Below are positions 17,621-27,125 of a stretch of 64,000 nucleotides of DNA, piece after piece. Source of the stretch: Syntrophomonas palmitatica JCM 14374 (GTDB lineage Bacteria; Bacillota; Syntrophomonadia; Syntrophomonadales; Syntrophomonadaceae); assembly GCF_001311885.1 (NCBI RefSeq), contig NZ_BBCE01000010.1:50187-114186 (forward strand), read 5' to 3'. Every line of letters starts with the position of its first letter. The first letter of the stretch is position 1. Below the pieces are notes generated by a model. It was not told where the DNA came from. It did no database searches and saw only the letters and a list, made by a program, of their open reading frames with translations. Position numbers and translations under genes: made by a program.

Positions 17621-17629
17621 GGTGATGCT

Positions 17630-18385
17630 ATGATTGGCATAGATTTAGGTTCAAGAAGTGTTAAAATAGTGCAGATGGATTATAAGACCATAACGCGCTG
17701 CGAACTATATGATACGATTGGTTTTTACAGACGTTATGCCAGTGCGGAAAAAGGCGTTCTAAGCCTGGATTTAACCAGGCTTGGTTTCGTTGAACAGCGT
17801 GTTGTAGCCACCGGTTATGGAAAAGTTACGCTGCAGGTGGCCGGGGCCGACACTATTCCCGAAATACAGGCTCACGTTAATGGGGCGGTTTTTCAAAGCG
17901 GGATAAATGACTTTACCCTGCTTGATATCGGTGGTCAGGATACAAAAGTGATTAAAGTCAGAGAAGGGCGGGCCGTGGATTTCATGACCAATGACCGCTG
18001 CGCGGCTAGTTCGGGACGCTATTTAGAAAATATGGCCGCTGTTTTGGGGCTAGGCCTGGAAGAATTATCAGCCTGCAGTGAAGAACCGGTTGAGTTAAAT
18101 ACTACCTGCGCAATTTTTGGGGAAACTGAAATTATAGCCAGGATTGTTGAAGGGCATTCCCTCCAGAGTCTGGCTGCCGGGGTCAATTACAGCTTGTACC
18201 GGCGCTTTGCGGCCATGCTTAAACAAATGGCCAGCGAAACCATAATCCTCTCAGGAGGATGCGCCTTGAACACAGGTTTGCAGCGCATTATTGCCCGGGA
18301 AACAGGGGCGCCGGTATTATCCCTTCCCGAACCTCAGCTGAACGGGGCTGTAGGCTGCTGCGTGTGGGGCTTAAGCCACATATGA
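17630..18385 (+). CDS. BadF/BadG/BcrA/BcrD-type ATPase, dehydratase activator
   Basis: 251 residues of the ASKHA ATPase fold. IGIDLGSRSVKIV is the phosphate-binding loop, LDIGGQDTKVIKV the second ATP motif, and ILSGGCALN the adenosine motif. The cysteines in DRCAASSGRYLE and NTTCAIFGETEII are placed as in HgdC activators, where a 4Fe-4S cluster bridges the homodimer. These proteins use ATP hydrolysis to inject a low-potential electron into their partner, almost certainly the upstream dehydratase-like protein. Confidence 0.9.
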   Translation: MIGIDLGSRSVKIVQMDYKTITRCELYDTIGFYRRYASAEKGVLSLDLTRLGFVEQRVVATGYGKVTLQVAGADTIPEIQAHVNGAVFQSGINDFTLLDIGGQDTKVIKVREGRAVDFMTNDRCAASSGRYLENMAAVLGLGLEELSACSEEPVELNTTCAIFGETEIIARIVEGHSLQSLAAGVNYSLYRRFAAMLKQMASETIILSGGCALNTGLQRIIARETGAPVLSLPEPQLNGAVGCCVWGLSHI

Positions 18386-18443
18386 ACATAGACGCCTATC
18401 TGAATCGGTCCTGGTATTTAAATAAAAAGGAGTGTATATCACA

Positions 18444-19178
18444 ATGAATAGACCTCATGACAGGCAAAATGATCAATTGCGGCCGGTACGGCTGGTTCCC
18501 GACTTTACTAAATTTGCCGATGGTTCGGTTCTGATTGAATGCGGAGATACCAGGGTAATCTGCACTGCCATGCTGGAAGAAAAGGTACCCCCGTTTCTTA
18601 AAGGCAGTGGGCAAGGTTGGATTACGTCCGAATACTCACTTTTGCCCTCCTCAACCTCCAGCCGTACCCAGAGAGAAGCCGCCCGCGGTAAAATCAGCGG
18701 TCGTACCTCTGAGATACAGCGGCTAATCGGGCGTTCATTGCGGGCTGTGGTTGATCTGCAGTCTTTGGGGGAGAGAACCATTTGGATAGACTGTGATGTT
18801 ATTCAAGCGGACGGGGGAACGAGGACCGCCTCTATAACCGGGAGTTTCGTGGCCCTTTACCTGGCCTTAAAGAGACTTGTTGCCGAGGGCAAGCTGGAGA
18901 CGATACCGCTTAAAGATTATGTGGCCGCTGTGAGCGTGGGCAAAGTAGACGGAGAACTCTTGCTGGATCTTGAATATGTGGAGGATTCCCAAGCTGAGGT
19001 CGATATGAATGTGGTAATGACCGGCCGGGGCAATTTTGTGGAGATTCAAGGAACCGGCGAGGAAAGCTATTTTACCAGAGAGGAATTAGATGGAATGCTG
19101 GCTCTGGCACAAAAAGGCATCGAAGAATTGCTGGCCCTGCAAAAATCCATTACCGGAGACGAAACCTTTTATGAATAA
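18444..19178 (+). CDS. rph: Ribonuclease PH
   Basis: 244 residues. It trims tRNA 3' ends phosphorolytically. The ATG at 18444 has AAAAGGAG at a fair distance; a GTG at 18432 would overlap that site. Family motifs include [72 protein letters not shown] and [19 protein letters not shown]. The length matches bacterial RNase PH. The stop overlaps the start of rdgB, a pairing common in Firmicutes. Confidence 0.97.
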   Translation: MNRPHDRQNDQLRPVRLVPDFTKFADGSVLIECGDTRVICTAMLEEKVPPFLKGSGQGWITSEYSLLPSSTSSRTQREAARGKISGRTSEIQRLIGRSLRAVVDLQSLGERTIWIDCDVIQADGGTRTASITGSFVALYLALKRLVAEGKLETIPLKDYVAAVSVGKVDGELLLDLEYVEDSQAEVDMNVVMTGRGNFVEIQGTGEESYFTREELDGMLALAQKGIEELLALQKSITGDETFYE

Positions 19179-19773
19179 AACACTTTTGCTGGCAACGCGC
19201 AACCGTCATAAACAAAGGGAATTGCAGGATATGCTGGCCGGCACGGGTATTCAGGTCATAAACCTGGATAATATTCCTGATCTCCCGGAAGTAGAAGAAG
19301 ATGGGGCGACTTTCACGGAAAACGCCGCTAAAAAAGCGCGGGTCATTGCCGCCGCCAGCGGAATGCTGTGCCTGGCAGATGATTCAGGGCTGGAAGTAGA
19401 CGCTCTAAACGGCCGCCCCGGGGTTTTCTCGGCCCGATTTGCCGGACCTGATGCCGATGATGAGAAAAATAATGCTTTGCTCCTGCACATGCTGCGGGAT
19501 GTCCCTGAAGAAAAACGCCGGGCCCGCTTTGTCTGCGTTATTGCCATTGCTGATCCGCAGGGCAATCTTTCCGTGGCGGAAGGCGCCTGCCCGGGAACTA
19601 TCGGCTTTGCTCCTCACGGCAGCCAGGGCTTTGGATATGATCCCCTCTTTATTCCCCAGGGCTATAAACAAAGTTTTGCTGAACTTGGCGCTGAAGTAAA
19701 GAACAGCATCAGCCATCGCGGTCAGGCTCTGGCCAAAGCTAAACCCTTGTTGCAAGAGTTATTTAATCGCTGA
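19171..19773 (+). CDS. rdgB: XTP/dITP diphosphatase (non-canonical purine NTP pyrophosphatase)
   Basis: 200 residues from ATG 19171, overlapping the end of rph by eight bases. It removes deaminated purine nucleotides (ITP, XTP) from the pool. Motifs: [14 protein letters not shown], the catalytic [35 protein letters not shown] and the final [11 protein letters not shown]. Length and motif order match the HAM1/RdgB family. Translation is probably coupled to rph. Confidence 0.96.
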   Translation: MNKTLLLATRNRHKQRELQDMLAGTGIQVINLDNIPDLPEVEEDGATFTENAAKKARVIAAASGMLCLADDSGLEVDALNGRPGVFSARFAGPDADDEKNNALLLHMLRDVPEEKRRARFVCVIAIADPQGNLSVAEGACPGTIGFAPHGSQGFGYDPLFIPQGYKQSFAELGAEVKNSISHRGQALAKAKPLLQELFNR

Positions 19774-19889
19774 AGAAAATGTCTTATCCACAGTGGCAAA
19801 GTCAGTTCAGCGCATTAAAAAACCGTGAGAATGTGTGTTAATCTTTGGCTATTTTATCTTAATGTTATCTTAATGGCAGAGGTATTAGC

Positions 19890-20362
19890 ATGCGTATTGC
19901 AGTAGTGGGTGATACCCATGCCCGAATTGAAAAAATAAAAGCGGAATTGCAGCGCGTAAAACCCGATTTGATGATTTTTACCGGCGATTTTTACGCCGAT
20001 GCCGTGAGGCTTTCACACCACCTGGGTATTAAATTTCGGGGGGTCAAAGGTAATTGTGATTCAACTCCAGCCGGAGATGAAGAACAATATCTGGATATCG
20101 AAAGCTATCATTTCTACATAATACACGGTCACCAGTACGGCGTAAAAAACGGACTGCAATCATTATATTATCGCGGAGAGGAAAAGCAGGCGGATGTAGT
20201 GCTGTTTGGCCATACCCATGTGCCTTTTTGCGAAAAGATTAACAAGATATGGTTTTTGAATCCTGCAGTCCCTCACGTCCCCGTCAGGGCTGCCAACCCA
20301 GTTACGGGCTGATCGATATTTCTTCCCATGAAATAATACCCCGTATTATAGAATTACCTTAA
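19890..20362 (+). CDS. YfcE/MJ0936-type metallophosphodiesterase, interrupted by an apparent frameshift
   Basis: Metal-binding motifs are GDTHA, TGDFYAD, GNCDS, IIHGHQYG and FGHTHVP, typical of the calcineurin-like YfcE family. In the first frame the protein ends early at 20312 with a foreign tail after FLNPA. From 20267 another frame carries SPSRPRQG...PSYGLIDI and ends at 20362, exactly the C-terminus this family should have after LNPGS. One missing base near 20265-20266 restores a protein of about 157 residues, the normal length. Its role in the cell is not known. Confidence 0.85.
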
Positions 20363-20505
20363 AACCTCAGGTTAGATTCATTTCCAAGCATATCAAAACT
20401 GAGATAAATCCTTGTATACAACATAATGTATATTGATTACAGCATTATTTTGGGTTATATTTTAGCGGGGAATTTATTCTTCAATAAATGTAGGGGATGT
20501 TACAT

Positions 20506-21684
20506 ATGGGTAAATTGCCGGATTACTTTGGAGTTACAGCCTTTGGGGTAAAGATGGGGGTTATTGTACCCGGATGCGATTTGGTGGGCATGGTGTATGA
20601 CGCTCTGGCACTCTGCCACGCTGACGGTTTTCTGGAGGACGGGGATACCGTTTGTATTACTGAATCAGTAGTAGCCCGGTCTCAGAACAACTATGTCACC
20701 ATTGAGGATATTGCAATACAGGTTCGCAAGAAGCTGGGTATTACACCGCGGAGCCGGATTGGAGTTTTATTTCCCATACTGAGCCGCAACCGTTTTTCTT
20801 TAATTATGAAGGCCATAGCCGCTGCCGTGCCTGAAGGTGAAGTGGTAGTGCAGCTTTCTTATCCGGCAGACGAAGTGGGCAATCAGCTCTTGCCTTATGA
20901 TTTTGCCGAGAATATGGGCAAGAAGGACGGAGACACCATTGAGCTTGAAGAACTGGGAAGCAAACGCTTCCTACATCCGATTACCCAGGTTGATTATATA
21001 GAATTGTATAAAACCATTATTGAAGAACAGGGACCGCGGTGTACGATCTTTTTAAACAACGATCCTGTAAAGATCGGCGAATATGGACTGGATGGAATAA
21101 TTGTGGCCAATGTTCACAGCCGCGAGCGCGTCCGTAAGAAACTGACGCAGAAGGGATATAACTGTATCACATTGCAGGATATATGCAACGAGGGAGAATC
21201 CTGGTCAGAATGGGGACTATTAGGCAGCAACCTGTCATCAGGGGATAAATTAAAGCTTGCGCCGCGCGAAGCTGATATTGTGGCCGATCAGGTTCAAACG
21301 CGGGTGAAACAAGGTTTGGGTACTAATATTGAAGTAGTTGTATATGGTGACGGGGCTTATCATGATCCTTCCACTGACATCTACGAACTGGCTGATCCCC
21401 AACCGGCCTTCGGAATAACCAACGGTCTGCGCGGCAGATACCGCGAGGGTTTGAAATACAAATACCTGGTGGACAAGATGCTGGATGAGGGTATGGATAC
21501 CAGCGGCATCGAAACCAATTTGCAGCAGAAGAAAGCGGAGGGTTTTGAACGCAACTCTTTTGAGGCGGAGGGGACCACTCCCCGCAAAGCCGAAGACCTT
21601 CTGGCCAGTCTGGCGGATCTGATCAGCGGTTCAGCCGATGCCGGCACCCCGGTAATATTGGTAAAGGGTTTCTTCAAAAACTAG
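20506..21684 (+). CDS. CofE-like (F420-0:glutamyl ligase family) protein
   Basis: 392 residues; start ATG 20506, nine bases after AGGGG. The N-terminal part resembles the coenzyme F420-0:L-glutamate ligase fold: ITESVVARSQNNYVTIEDIA, GVLFPILSRNRFS and GDGAYHDP near the end of the core. The C-terminal 90 residues are extra. No other F420 gene is present, and Firmicutes commonly hold such paralogues, so the true substrate of this amide-ligase-like protein is open. It is a single gene between terminator-bounded neighbours. Confidence 0.72.
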   Translation: MGKLPDYFGVTAFGVKMGVIVPGCDLVGMVYDALALCHADGFLEDGDTVCITESVVARSQNNYVTIEDIAIQVRKKLGITPRSRIGVLFPILSRNRFSLIMKAIAAAVPEGEVVVQLSYPADEVGNQLLPYDFAENMGKKDGDTIELEELGSKRFLHPITQVDYIELYKTIIEEQGPRCTIFLNNDPVKIGEYGLDGIIVANVHSRERVRKKLTQKGYNCITLQDICNEGESWSEWGLLGSNLSSGDKLKLAPREADIVADQVQTRVKQGLGTNIEVVVYGDGAYHDPSTDIYELADPQPAFGITNGLRGRYREGLKYKYLVDKMLDEGMDTSGIETNLQQKKAEGFERNSFEAEGTTPRKAEDLLASLADLISGSADAGTPVILVKGFFKN

Positions 21685-21694
21685 GTCAAAAATT

Positions 21695-21726
21695 AAAACC
21701 CCTCCTGATAAAACTGGAGGGGTTTT
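21695..21726. terminator. Bidirectional terminator
   Basis: AAAACCCCTCC/GGAGGGGTTTT with a ten-base loop, between convergent genes and followed by TTTT on both strands. Confidence 0.92.
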
Positions 21727-21736
21727 AATTTTTTGG

Positions 21737-22381
21737 TTATATTGAGACAATCCTGTCCAGCAAACGCTTAAAAGCTTCCTTGCGGTTGCGGTAATGATCA
21801 GGCAGCATCCAAACGTGCTGTTTTAAAAGCGGCAGGTCATGGATAGCTTCACAATAGGGAATAAAATCAGCAATTCTATCTTCACCAAACATATCCGCCA
21901 GCCTGAATAATTGACGGCTGTTATTTTCCCATTCCCCCGCATGGGCCATACCCGGTATGATGAGGTCAATCCCCCTTTGCCCAACACTCAGCTTACGAAG
22001 GTTTTGTTCCATTACTATCAGATTGTCTCTATTTATATTTCCGGCTTTGACACAGCATACAATTATAGTGAAAGTACTGATTTCCGCCAATTCCACTTCG
22101 TTATTTCCGAACTCTGTTAAATGATAATCGTAGTCTTTCTCCTGGTTAGGTATGCCCAACCTATAGTCTCCCATTACGGAAACCCCTATTTTATCATGGT
22201 AATAAACCGTAGATTCATAATTAGAAGCGGAATCAAACAACCAGCTATCAAAAAGCGCATCGTCCATATGGGGTGAAAGTAAAACGCGTTTTCCCTGCAA
22301 ATGCAGGCCGGCGCCAATGTTTATCATTGCGGTGGTTTTGCCTGTTCCCGGACCAGGTGAAATGAAAGCGATTTTCTTCAT
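21737..22381 (-). CDS. MinD/ParA-like P-loop ATPase
   Basis: 214 residues from ATG 22381, after GAGG. The start KKIAFISPGPGTGKTTAMINIGAGL is a Walker A motif of the SIMIBI/ParA class, although the signature Lys that ParA proteins carry two residues after the first Gly is not present. The middle part (VCCVKAGNINRDNLIVMEQN) corresponds to the switch II region. The C-terminus is helical. It looks like a diverged member with an unknown partner, and no ParB-like gene is nearby. Confidence 0.68.
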   Translation of the reverse strand: MKKIAFISPGPGTGKTTAMINIGAGLHLQGKRVLLSPHMDDALFDSWLFDSASNYESTVYYHDKIGVSVMGDYRLGIPNQEKDYDYHLTEFGNNEVELAEISTFTIIVCCVKAGNINRDNLIVMEQNLRKLSVGQRGIDLIIPGMAHAGEWENNSRQLFRLADMFGEDRIADFIPYCEAIHDLPLLKQHVWMLPDHYRNRKEAFKRLLDRIVSI

Positions 22382-22501
22382 GTTAGTTACGCCTCGCTTT
22401 ATAATTGCTGCATTTAATTCATATAATACCATATCGATGATAATTGACATATGTCCAAAAAAGCTCTAAAATTCAAATTAAATATTAATAGATAAGAGGA
22501 T

Positions 22502-22909
22502 TTGATTCATGCTAGAATACCAAAGTGCCGCAGAGTGGAATTCTATCCCGAGATTAAAATATTCAAACCGGCGGGAGTACCGCGTTTTTGTATTGAAAGT
22601 GTGAGTATTCGTATAGAAGAACTAGAGGCTATACGTCTAAAAGATTACCTGGGCATGGAGCAGGAAGAATGCGCGCAAAATATGCAGGTATCGCGCCCTA
22701 CCTTTCAGCGTATTCTGGTTGAGGCACGCAAAAAGATTGCCGATGCTCTCATAAATGGAAAAGAACTGCAAATAGAAGGCGGAGATTACTGCCTCAGAGA
22801 CGGTCCCTGCAGGCGAAAGGAACGTCATGCGGGGTCTGCTGCTGACTGTCCCTACAGGTCTGTAAATAAGGCTGGTGAGCCCGCAATACCTGATGAACCG
22901 GATAAATAA
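22502..22909 (+). CDS. DUF134 family helix-turn-helix protein
   Basis: 135 residues. KCRRV...FKPAGVP, ELEAIRLKDYLGMEQEECAQNMQVSRPTFQRILVEARKK and ALINGKELQIEGG match the DUF134 signature, a small DNA-binding family. The C-terminus has a CRRKERH...CPYR tail that may bind metal. The start is uncertain: TTG 22502 lies very close to AGAGG, and an ATT codon follows. DUF134 genes often neighbour NifX/NafY-like cofactor-binding proteins, as here, 22 bases downstream. Confidence 0.82.
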   Translation: MIHARIPKCRRVEFYPEIKIFKPAGVPRFCIESVSIRIEELEAIRLKDYLGMEQEECAQNMQVSRPTFQRILVEARKKIADALINGKELQIEGGDYCLRDGPCRRKERHAGSAADCPYRSVNKAGEPAIPDEPDK

Positions 22910-22931
22910 TAAGTTTGAGGAGTTGATAAAT

Positions 22932-23291
22932 ATGATTATCGCAGTCGCCCAGGAAGGAAGCAGTGTAAGCGAGCACTTCGGTCACTGCCAATCATTTGCC
23001 CTTTTTGACAGCAGTACAGGCAAGTGGAGCATTACAGACAACCCCGGACATCAACCCGGATCGCTCCCGAAATATTTGCATGACTTAAAAGCTGATGTCG
23101 TTATTGCAGGTGGTATGGGGGCCAGAGCCCAGGAACTTATGCGGCAATATGGAATTCAAGTAGTGGTTGGAGCCCATGGATTGGTGCCTAATGTTGTGGA
23201 ATCTTTTCTAAAGGGAACCCTGCAAAGCACCGGGGAGACCTGCAGCCATCATGAGCACCAGCATGAATGCGGCGGCTCGTGCCATGACTAA
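22932..23291 (+). CDS. NifX/NafY-like dinitrogenase iron-molybdenum cofactor-binding family protein
   Basis: 119 residues from ATG 22932, with GAGGAG upstream. IIAVAQEGSSVSEHFGHCQSFALFD is the typical N-terminus, followed by ADVVIAGGMGARAQELMRQYGIQVVVGA. The C-terminus is His/Cys-rich (CSHHEHQHECGGSCHD), likely a metal-binding tail. In bacteria without nitrogenase, such proteins probably handle Fe-S or heterometal clusters. It forms an apparent operon with the upstream DUF134 regulator. Confidence 0.87.
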   Translation: MIIAVAQEGSSVSEHFGHCQSFALFDSSTGKWSITDNPGHQPGSLPKYLHDLKADVVIAGGMGARAQELMRQYGIQVVVGAHGLVPNVVESFLKGTLQSTGETCSHHEHQHECGGSCHD

Positions 23292-23345
23292 AATCGCTTT
23301 CATTCCCCTGTAAACAAATAGGTTGTTTGCTAATTCTCCTGATTT

Positions 23346-23369
23346 AACCTGATCTTTAATGGTCAGGTT
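23346..23369 (+). terminator. Terminator of the DUF134/NifX-like operon
   Basis: AACCTGA-N10-TCAGGTT followed by TTCTTTG. Confidence 0.75.
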
Positions 23370-23396
23370 TTCTTTGTCTGCATTTATAATTTAAAT

Positions 23397-24206
23397 TTAC
23401 TCCGCCTGTTTAATCTCATCTGCCAGGGTTACGTTATGGTTTAAAACCTTAAACGCATAATAAACCTCATTGGCTATATTTAATTCCGCGGGTTTGAAAC
23501 TGCGTTCCCAATATTGAACCTGATTATCATGGTCAACCAACATAACAGTGGTGGTTTTGGTGCCATACTTAGGACTCATAACAAAGGTTGGCGCCAACAT
23601 TCTTTCCCATTCCAGACTCACGCCGGTCTGGGGCAGATCATGGTCCTCCGGCTGTTCCCGGTCTGCCATCATAGCAAACAAGAATTCCGTCGTTATATCC
23701 TCCTTTTGCAGACCTTCTGCCAGTACTTTTTTGCCTTTGGTTACTTTGGGCCAGGGTACGTCAAGCAGGCTGTTGCTTAGTCCATGGATTCCACTGTTTA
23801 TCTTGCGCAGCCTTTTTTCCCGGTTGGAATAATAATATAAAGAGTCACAGGTTCCGAACAAAAGGTTGAAACCATTATAATCTGCTCCATCCTTTTCTAG
23901 CTGTTCTATGTAAGATTCAGGGTCAAGATGGCCACAGAGGTAGTTTTGAACCAGATGCCCACGGGAGGGCCGGTTTGGTTTGTAGGTGGCAGGATCTCTG
24001 TAATTCGTTAAAACCGCAAACCGTCCGGCGGTGGTAATTCCCATCCAGGCGCCGCCTTCACGCAAGTCTTTTCCCGCGAGGATATCAGGATAATCAAGCC
24101 AAAACCCTGCGGCTAAAGCCGGACGATCATAGTATTCATCACGATTGGCCGCTACCACCAATTTATATTTAGGATGACAATTACAAGCAAAAAGAACTGT
24201 GCACAT
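23397..24206 (-). CDS. NRDE/TANGO2-like protein (COG3332)
   Basis: 269 residues from ATG 24206, preceded by GGGGAGGAATT. The defining motif is the N-terminal ANRDE in VVAANRDEYYDRP, with the initial MCTVLF. Further family elements are AGKDLREGGAWMGIT and FAVLTNYRDP. Bacterial members start with Met-Cys, the Cys being a candidate nucleophile of the Ntn type. The function is not firmly known; animal homologues are linked to heme or lipid handling. It is a monocistronic gene. Confidence 0.88.
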   Translation of the reverse strand: MCTVLFACNCHPKYKLVVAANRDEYYDRPALAAGFWLDYPDILAGKDLREGGAWMGITTAGRFAVLTNYRDPATYKPNRPSRGHLVQNYLCGHLDPESYIEQLEKDGADYNGFNLLFGTCDSLYYYSNREKRLRKINSGIHGLSNSLLDVPWPKVTKGKKVLAEGLQKEDITTEFLFAMMADREQPEDHDLPQTGVSLEWERMLAPTFVMSPKYGTKTTTVMLVDHDNQVQYWERSFKPAELNIANEVYYAFKVLNHNVTLADEIKQAE

Positions 24207-24851
24207 AATTCCTCCCCGATGAAACCAAAGAAATTGAAGGCTAATTAAATATTGCCATTTAATATCTGGTCTATGATTATAATACAAAGCACAATCCAGC
24301 AAAAGCAAGGGAAATTAACAGTGGCGCAGCCTTGAATACGCCTGGTAGTGTATGAAGCGGTTTTGTCTGTGGCATTATGGGCAATACTGATAATATAAAA
24401 TAGTTAAAATAAGCTTGGATAATGGCTAAAATAATTATAAACTCTTAGCTAAGAGGAGGCGGGTTTATGCGTGTGAATACTACGGATTTAAGGCGTTATG
24501 CATGAACCAGGTTTTATTCAAAAATACTGACCCCTAAAAGAGGTATAGCTATGAGGATTACCGTAAACTCCCTGAAGGAGAGCCATGTCAGCTGATTGTA
24601 GGCGAATTGGTGATGGAAGCTGCTCCAGCCACCTGCCACTAGGAGATATCGGGTAACCTTGTTTTGAAATGACCTCATTTATACGTCATGACCATTTGTG
24701 TAAAATGCTGGCCGCTCCGGTTTAAAATCTTTATGAAATCTGCATGGATATAGATATAACCTATGAAAAGACATATAAATCAAATATTATGCTATGGCTG
24801 AATTCTCATGGTATATTCCTCTTACCATCATACAGGAAGGTGAGGACTGCC
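24207..24851 (+). other. Intergenic region between TANGO2-like gene and metE
   Basis: 645 bases. Apart from the Uma2 remnant no gene is seen. The 180 bases before metE show no SAM-box, T-box or cobalamin riboswitch pattern that I recognise. Confidence 0.5.
24467..24672 (+). pseudogene. Remnant of a Uma2-family (restriction endonuclease-like) gene
   Basis: From 24550 one frame reads YEDYRKLPEGEPCQLIVGEL...EAAPATCH, a stop (TAG 24640-24642), then EISGNL. This is the N-terminal signature of Uma2-family PD-(D/E)XK nuclease-like proteins (tYEDYlkLPEgepyELidGelvm...Hq.isgnL). Upstream is a good AAGAGGAGG site and ATG 24467, which opens only 12 codons. Frame changes, an internal stop and loss of the C-terminal two thirds show a decayed gene. 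It lies directly before the metE block. Confidence 0.75.
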
Positions 24852-27125
24852 ATGAAAACAGCCGTTATCGGTTACCCGAGGGTGGGAACCCTGCGCGAAT
24901 TGAAGTTTGCTACCGAGAAGTATTTTGAGGGCGTTATAACCAGAGCCGAACTGCAAGAGGCCGCTGCCCGGCTCCGGAAAACCCACTGGCAAACCCAAAA
25001 AGAAAACGGTATCGACTTCATACCATCCAACGATTTTTCATTTTATGACAATATGCTGGATACGGCGGTTTTGTTTAATATTGTTCCGCAAAGATACCGC
25101 GAATTGGGGCTTGATAGCCTGGACGAATATTTTGCTATGGCCAGAGGGTACCAGGGCGCCAGAGGCGATGTGAAGGCCCTGGCCCTGAAGAAATGGTTCA
25201 ATACCAATTACCATTATATTGTGCCGGAGATCGAAGACGATACCGAAATATCGCTGGTCGGGACCAAACCGTTCGATGAATTCATCGAAGCTAAGAACCT
25301 GGGGATAGATACCAAACCGGTTATCATCGGGGCCTTTACCTTTTTAAAACTGGCTAGGACTGCAGGAAATAAACCGTTAGATGATTTTGCCGCCGATATT
25401 ATCAAAACATATGCAAAGATTCTAAATAATTTTAACCTCCTGGGCGCGGAATGGGTACAGTTTGACGAACCCGCGCTGGTGATGGACTTAACCGCGGATG
25501 ATATTGGTTTCTTTAATAAAATCTATAGCGAAATCCTGGCGGCCAAAAGCAATATACGGGTACTCTTACAGACCTATTTCGGCGATATACGCGACTGCTA
25601 CCAGGAGGCCGTTTCTCTGCCCTTTGACGGCATAGGGCTCGATTTTATCGAGGGTAAAAAAAGCCTTGAACTGGTAAAACGCAGCGGTTTCCCCGCCGAT
25701 AAAACCCTTTTCGCCGGGGTGGTCAACGGTAAGAATATCTGGCGCAACAACTACAGGTTAACCCTGGATATCATTAATGAACTGAAAAAAACCGGCGCCG
25801 CCATCGTTTTAAACACCTCCTGTTCACTCTTGTATGTCCCGTATACGCTGAAGAATGAAGCTGCCCTGTCTGATGGTTTTAAGAAGCATTTTGCCTTTGC
25901 AGAGGAAAAGCTGGCGGAGCTGGCTGAGCTAAAGATGATCACAGCCTGTGATAACCCGGCTGGCATCCTAGAATTTTCCCAGAACACCCGGTTGTTCCAA
26001 TCCTGCAGGTTGAGCCCAAACGAGTCTGTCCGGGCCGCGGTGGCCGCTCTGTCCAGGGAGGATTTTATAAGACGCCCCGCGTTTGAGGAGCGGGAAAAAC
26101 TACAAAAGGCAGAATTCAATCTGCCGCTGCTGCCGACCACCACCATCGGTTCGTTCCCGCAGACGGCCGAGGTAAAGACCAACCGCTCTAATTATAAAAA
26201 CGGCCGGATAACACTGGAAGAATACACCCGGTTCAATAAAGAGAAGATCGCGGAATGTGTGGCGCTGCAGGAAAAAATCGGCCTGGACGTCCTGGTCCAC
26301 GGCGAATTTGAACGCAATGACATGGTGGAATACTTTGGCGAAAACCTGGAGGGTTTCCTTTTTACCGAAAAAGCCTGGGTGCAGTCTTATGGCGCCAGGT
26401 GCGTAAAACCGCCTATTATTTGGGGCGATATTTCCCGGCCCCGGCCCATTACGGTTGATTATATCGTATACGCGCAATCGCTGACCGGCAAATGTGTGAA
26501 AGGGATGCTTACCGGCCCCGTTACTATTTTAAACTGGTCGTTTCCCCGTGAGGATATTTCATTGAGAGAGTGCGCTTTCCAGATTGCATTGGCCATTAGG
26601 GCCGAGGTGCTGGACCTGGAAGCGAACGGCATTAGGATTATCCAGATCGATGAAGCCGCCCTGCGTGAAAAACTCCCGCTCAGGAAAAGCGACTGGTACA
26701 GTGAATACCTGGACTGGGCGATACCAGCCTTTAGGCTGGTGCACAGCGGGGTTAAGCCCCAGACGCAGATCCATACCCATATGTGCTACAGCGAATTCGG
26801 CGATATTATCCGGGAAATTGACGAGATGGACGCGGATGTTATCACCTTCGAGGCTTCCCGCTCCGACCTGGCCATAATAAGCGCGCTAAAAGACTGCGGG
26901 TTCAAGACTGAGGTCGGCCCGGGGGTTTATGACATCCATTCACCAAGAATTCCGACCGTTGATGAGATCAAGGCAGAACTATACAAGATATTGCAGAATA
27001 TCCCCCGGGAAAAGCTCTGGGTAAATCCCGATTGCGGCCTTAAAACCAGAGGGAATGCGGAAACGGTCCCCAGCCTGGAAAACCTGGTTGCCGCCGCCCG
27101 GGAAGTGAGGGAGGCTTTGAGATGA
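24852..27125 (+). CDS. metE: Cobalamin-independent methionine synthase
   Basis: 757 residues from ATG 24852 (GGTGAGGA upstream), the normal MetE length. It transfers the methyl group of methyltetrahydrofolate-polyglutamate to homocysteine. N-terminal half: VIGYPRVGTLRELKFATEKYFEG, VQFDEPALVMD. C-terminal half: TTIGSFPQT, QIDEAALREKLPLR, and the zinc ligands in IHTHMCYSEFGD and PDCGLKTR. The stop overlaps metF by four bases. Codon and base use look more GC-rich than neighbouring genes, which may reflect transfer. Confidence 0.96.
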   Translation: MKTAVIGYPRVGTLRELKFATEKYFEGVITRAELQEAAARLRKTHWQTQKENGIDFIPSNDFSFYDNMLDTAVLFNIVPQRYRELGLDSLDEYFAMARGYQGARGDVKALALKKWFNTNYHYIVPEIEDDTEISLVGTKPFDEFIEAKNLGIDTKPVIIGAFTFLKLARTAGNKPLDDFAADIIKTYAKILNNFNLLGAEWVQFDEPALVMDLTADDIGFFNKIYSEILAAKSNIRVLLQTYFGDIRDCYQEAVSLPFDGIGLDFIEGKKSLELVKRSGFPADKTLFAGVVNGKNIWRNNYRLTLDIINELKKTGAAIVLNTSCSLLYVPYTLKNEAALSDGFKKHFAFAEEKLAELAELKMITACDNPAGILEFSQNTRLFQSCRLSPNESVRAAVAALSREDFIRRPAFEEREKLQKAEFNLPLLPTTTIGSFPQTAEVKTNRSNYKNGRITLEEYTRFNKEKIAECVALQEKIGLDVLVHGEFERNDMVEYFGENLEGFLFTEKAWVQSYGARCVKPPIIWGDISRPRPITVDYIVYAQSLTGKCVKGMLTGPVTILNWSFPREDISLRECAFQIALAIRAEVLDLEANGIRIIQIDEAALREKLPLRKSDWYSEYLDWAIPAFRLVHSGVKPQTQIHTHMCYSEFGDIIREIDEMDADVITFEASRSDLAIISALKDCGFKTEVGPGVYDIHSPRIPTVDEIKAELYKILQNIPREKLWVNPDCGLKTRGNAETVPSLENLVAAAREVREALR

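Noticed and set aside
24673..24851. SAM riboswitch before metE
   Set aside because: No SAM-box core pattern or terminator hairpin was recognised.
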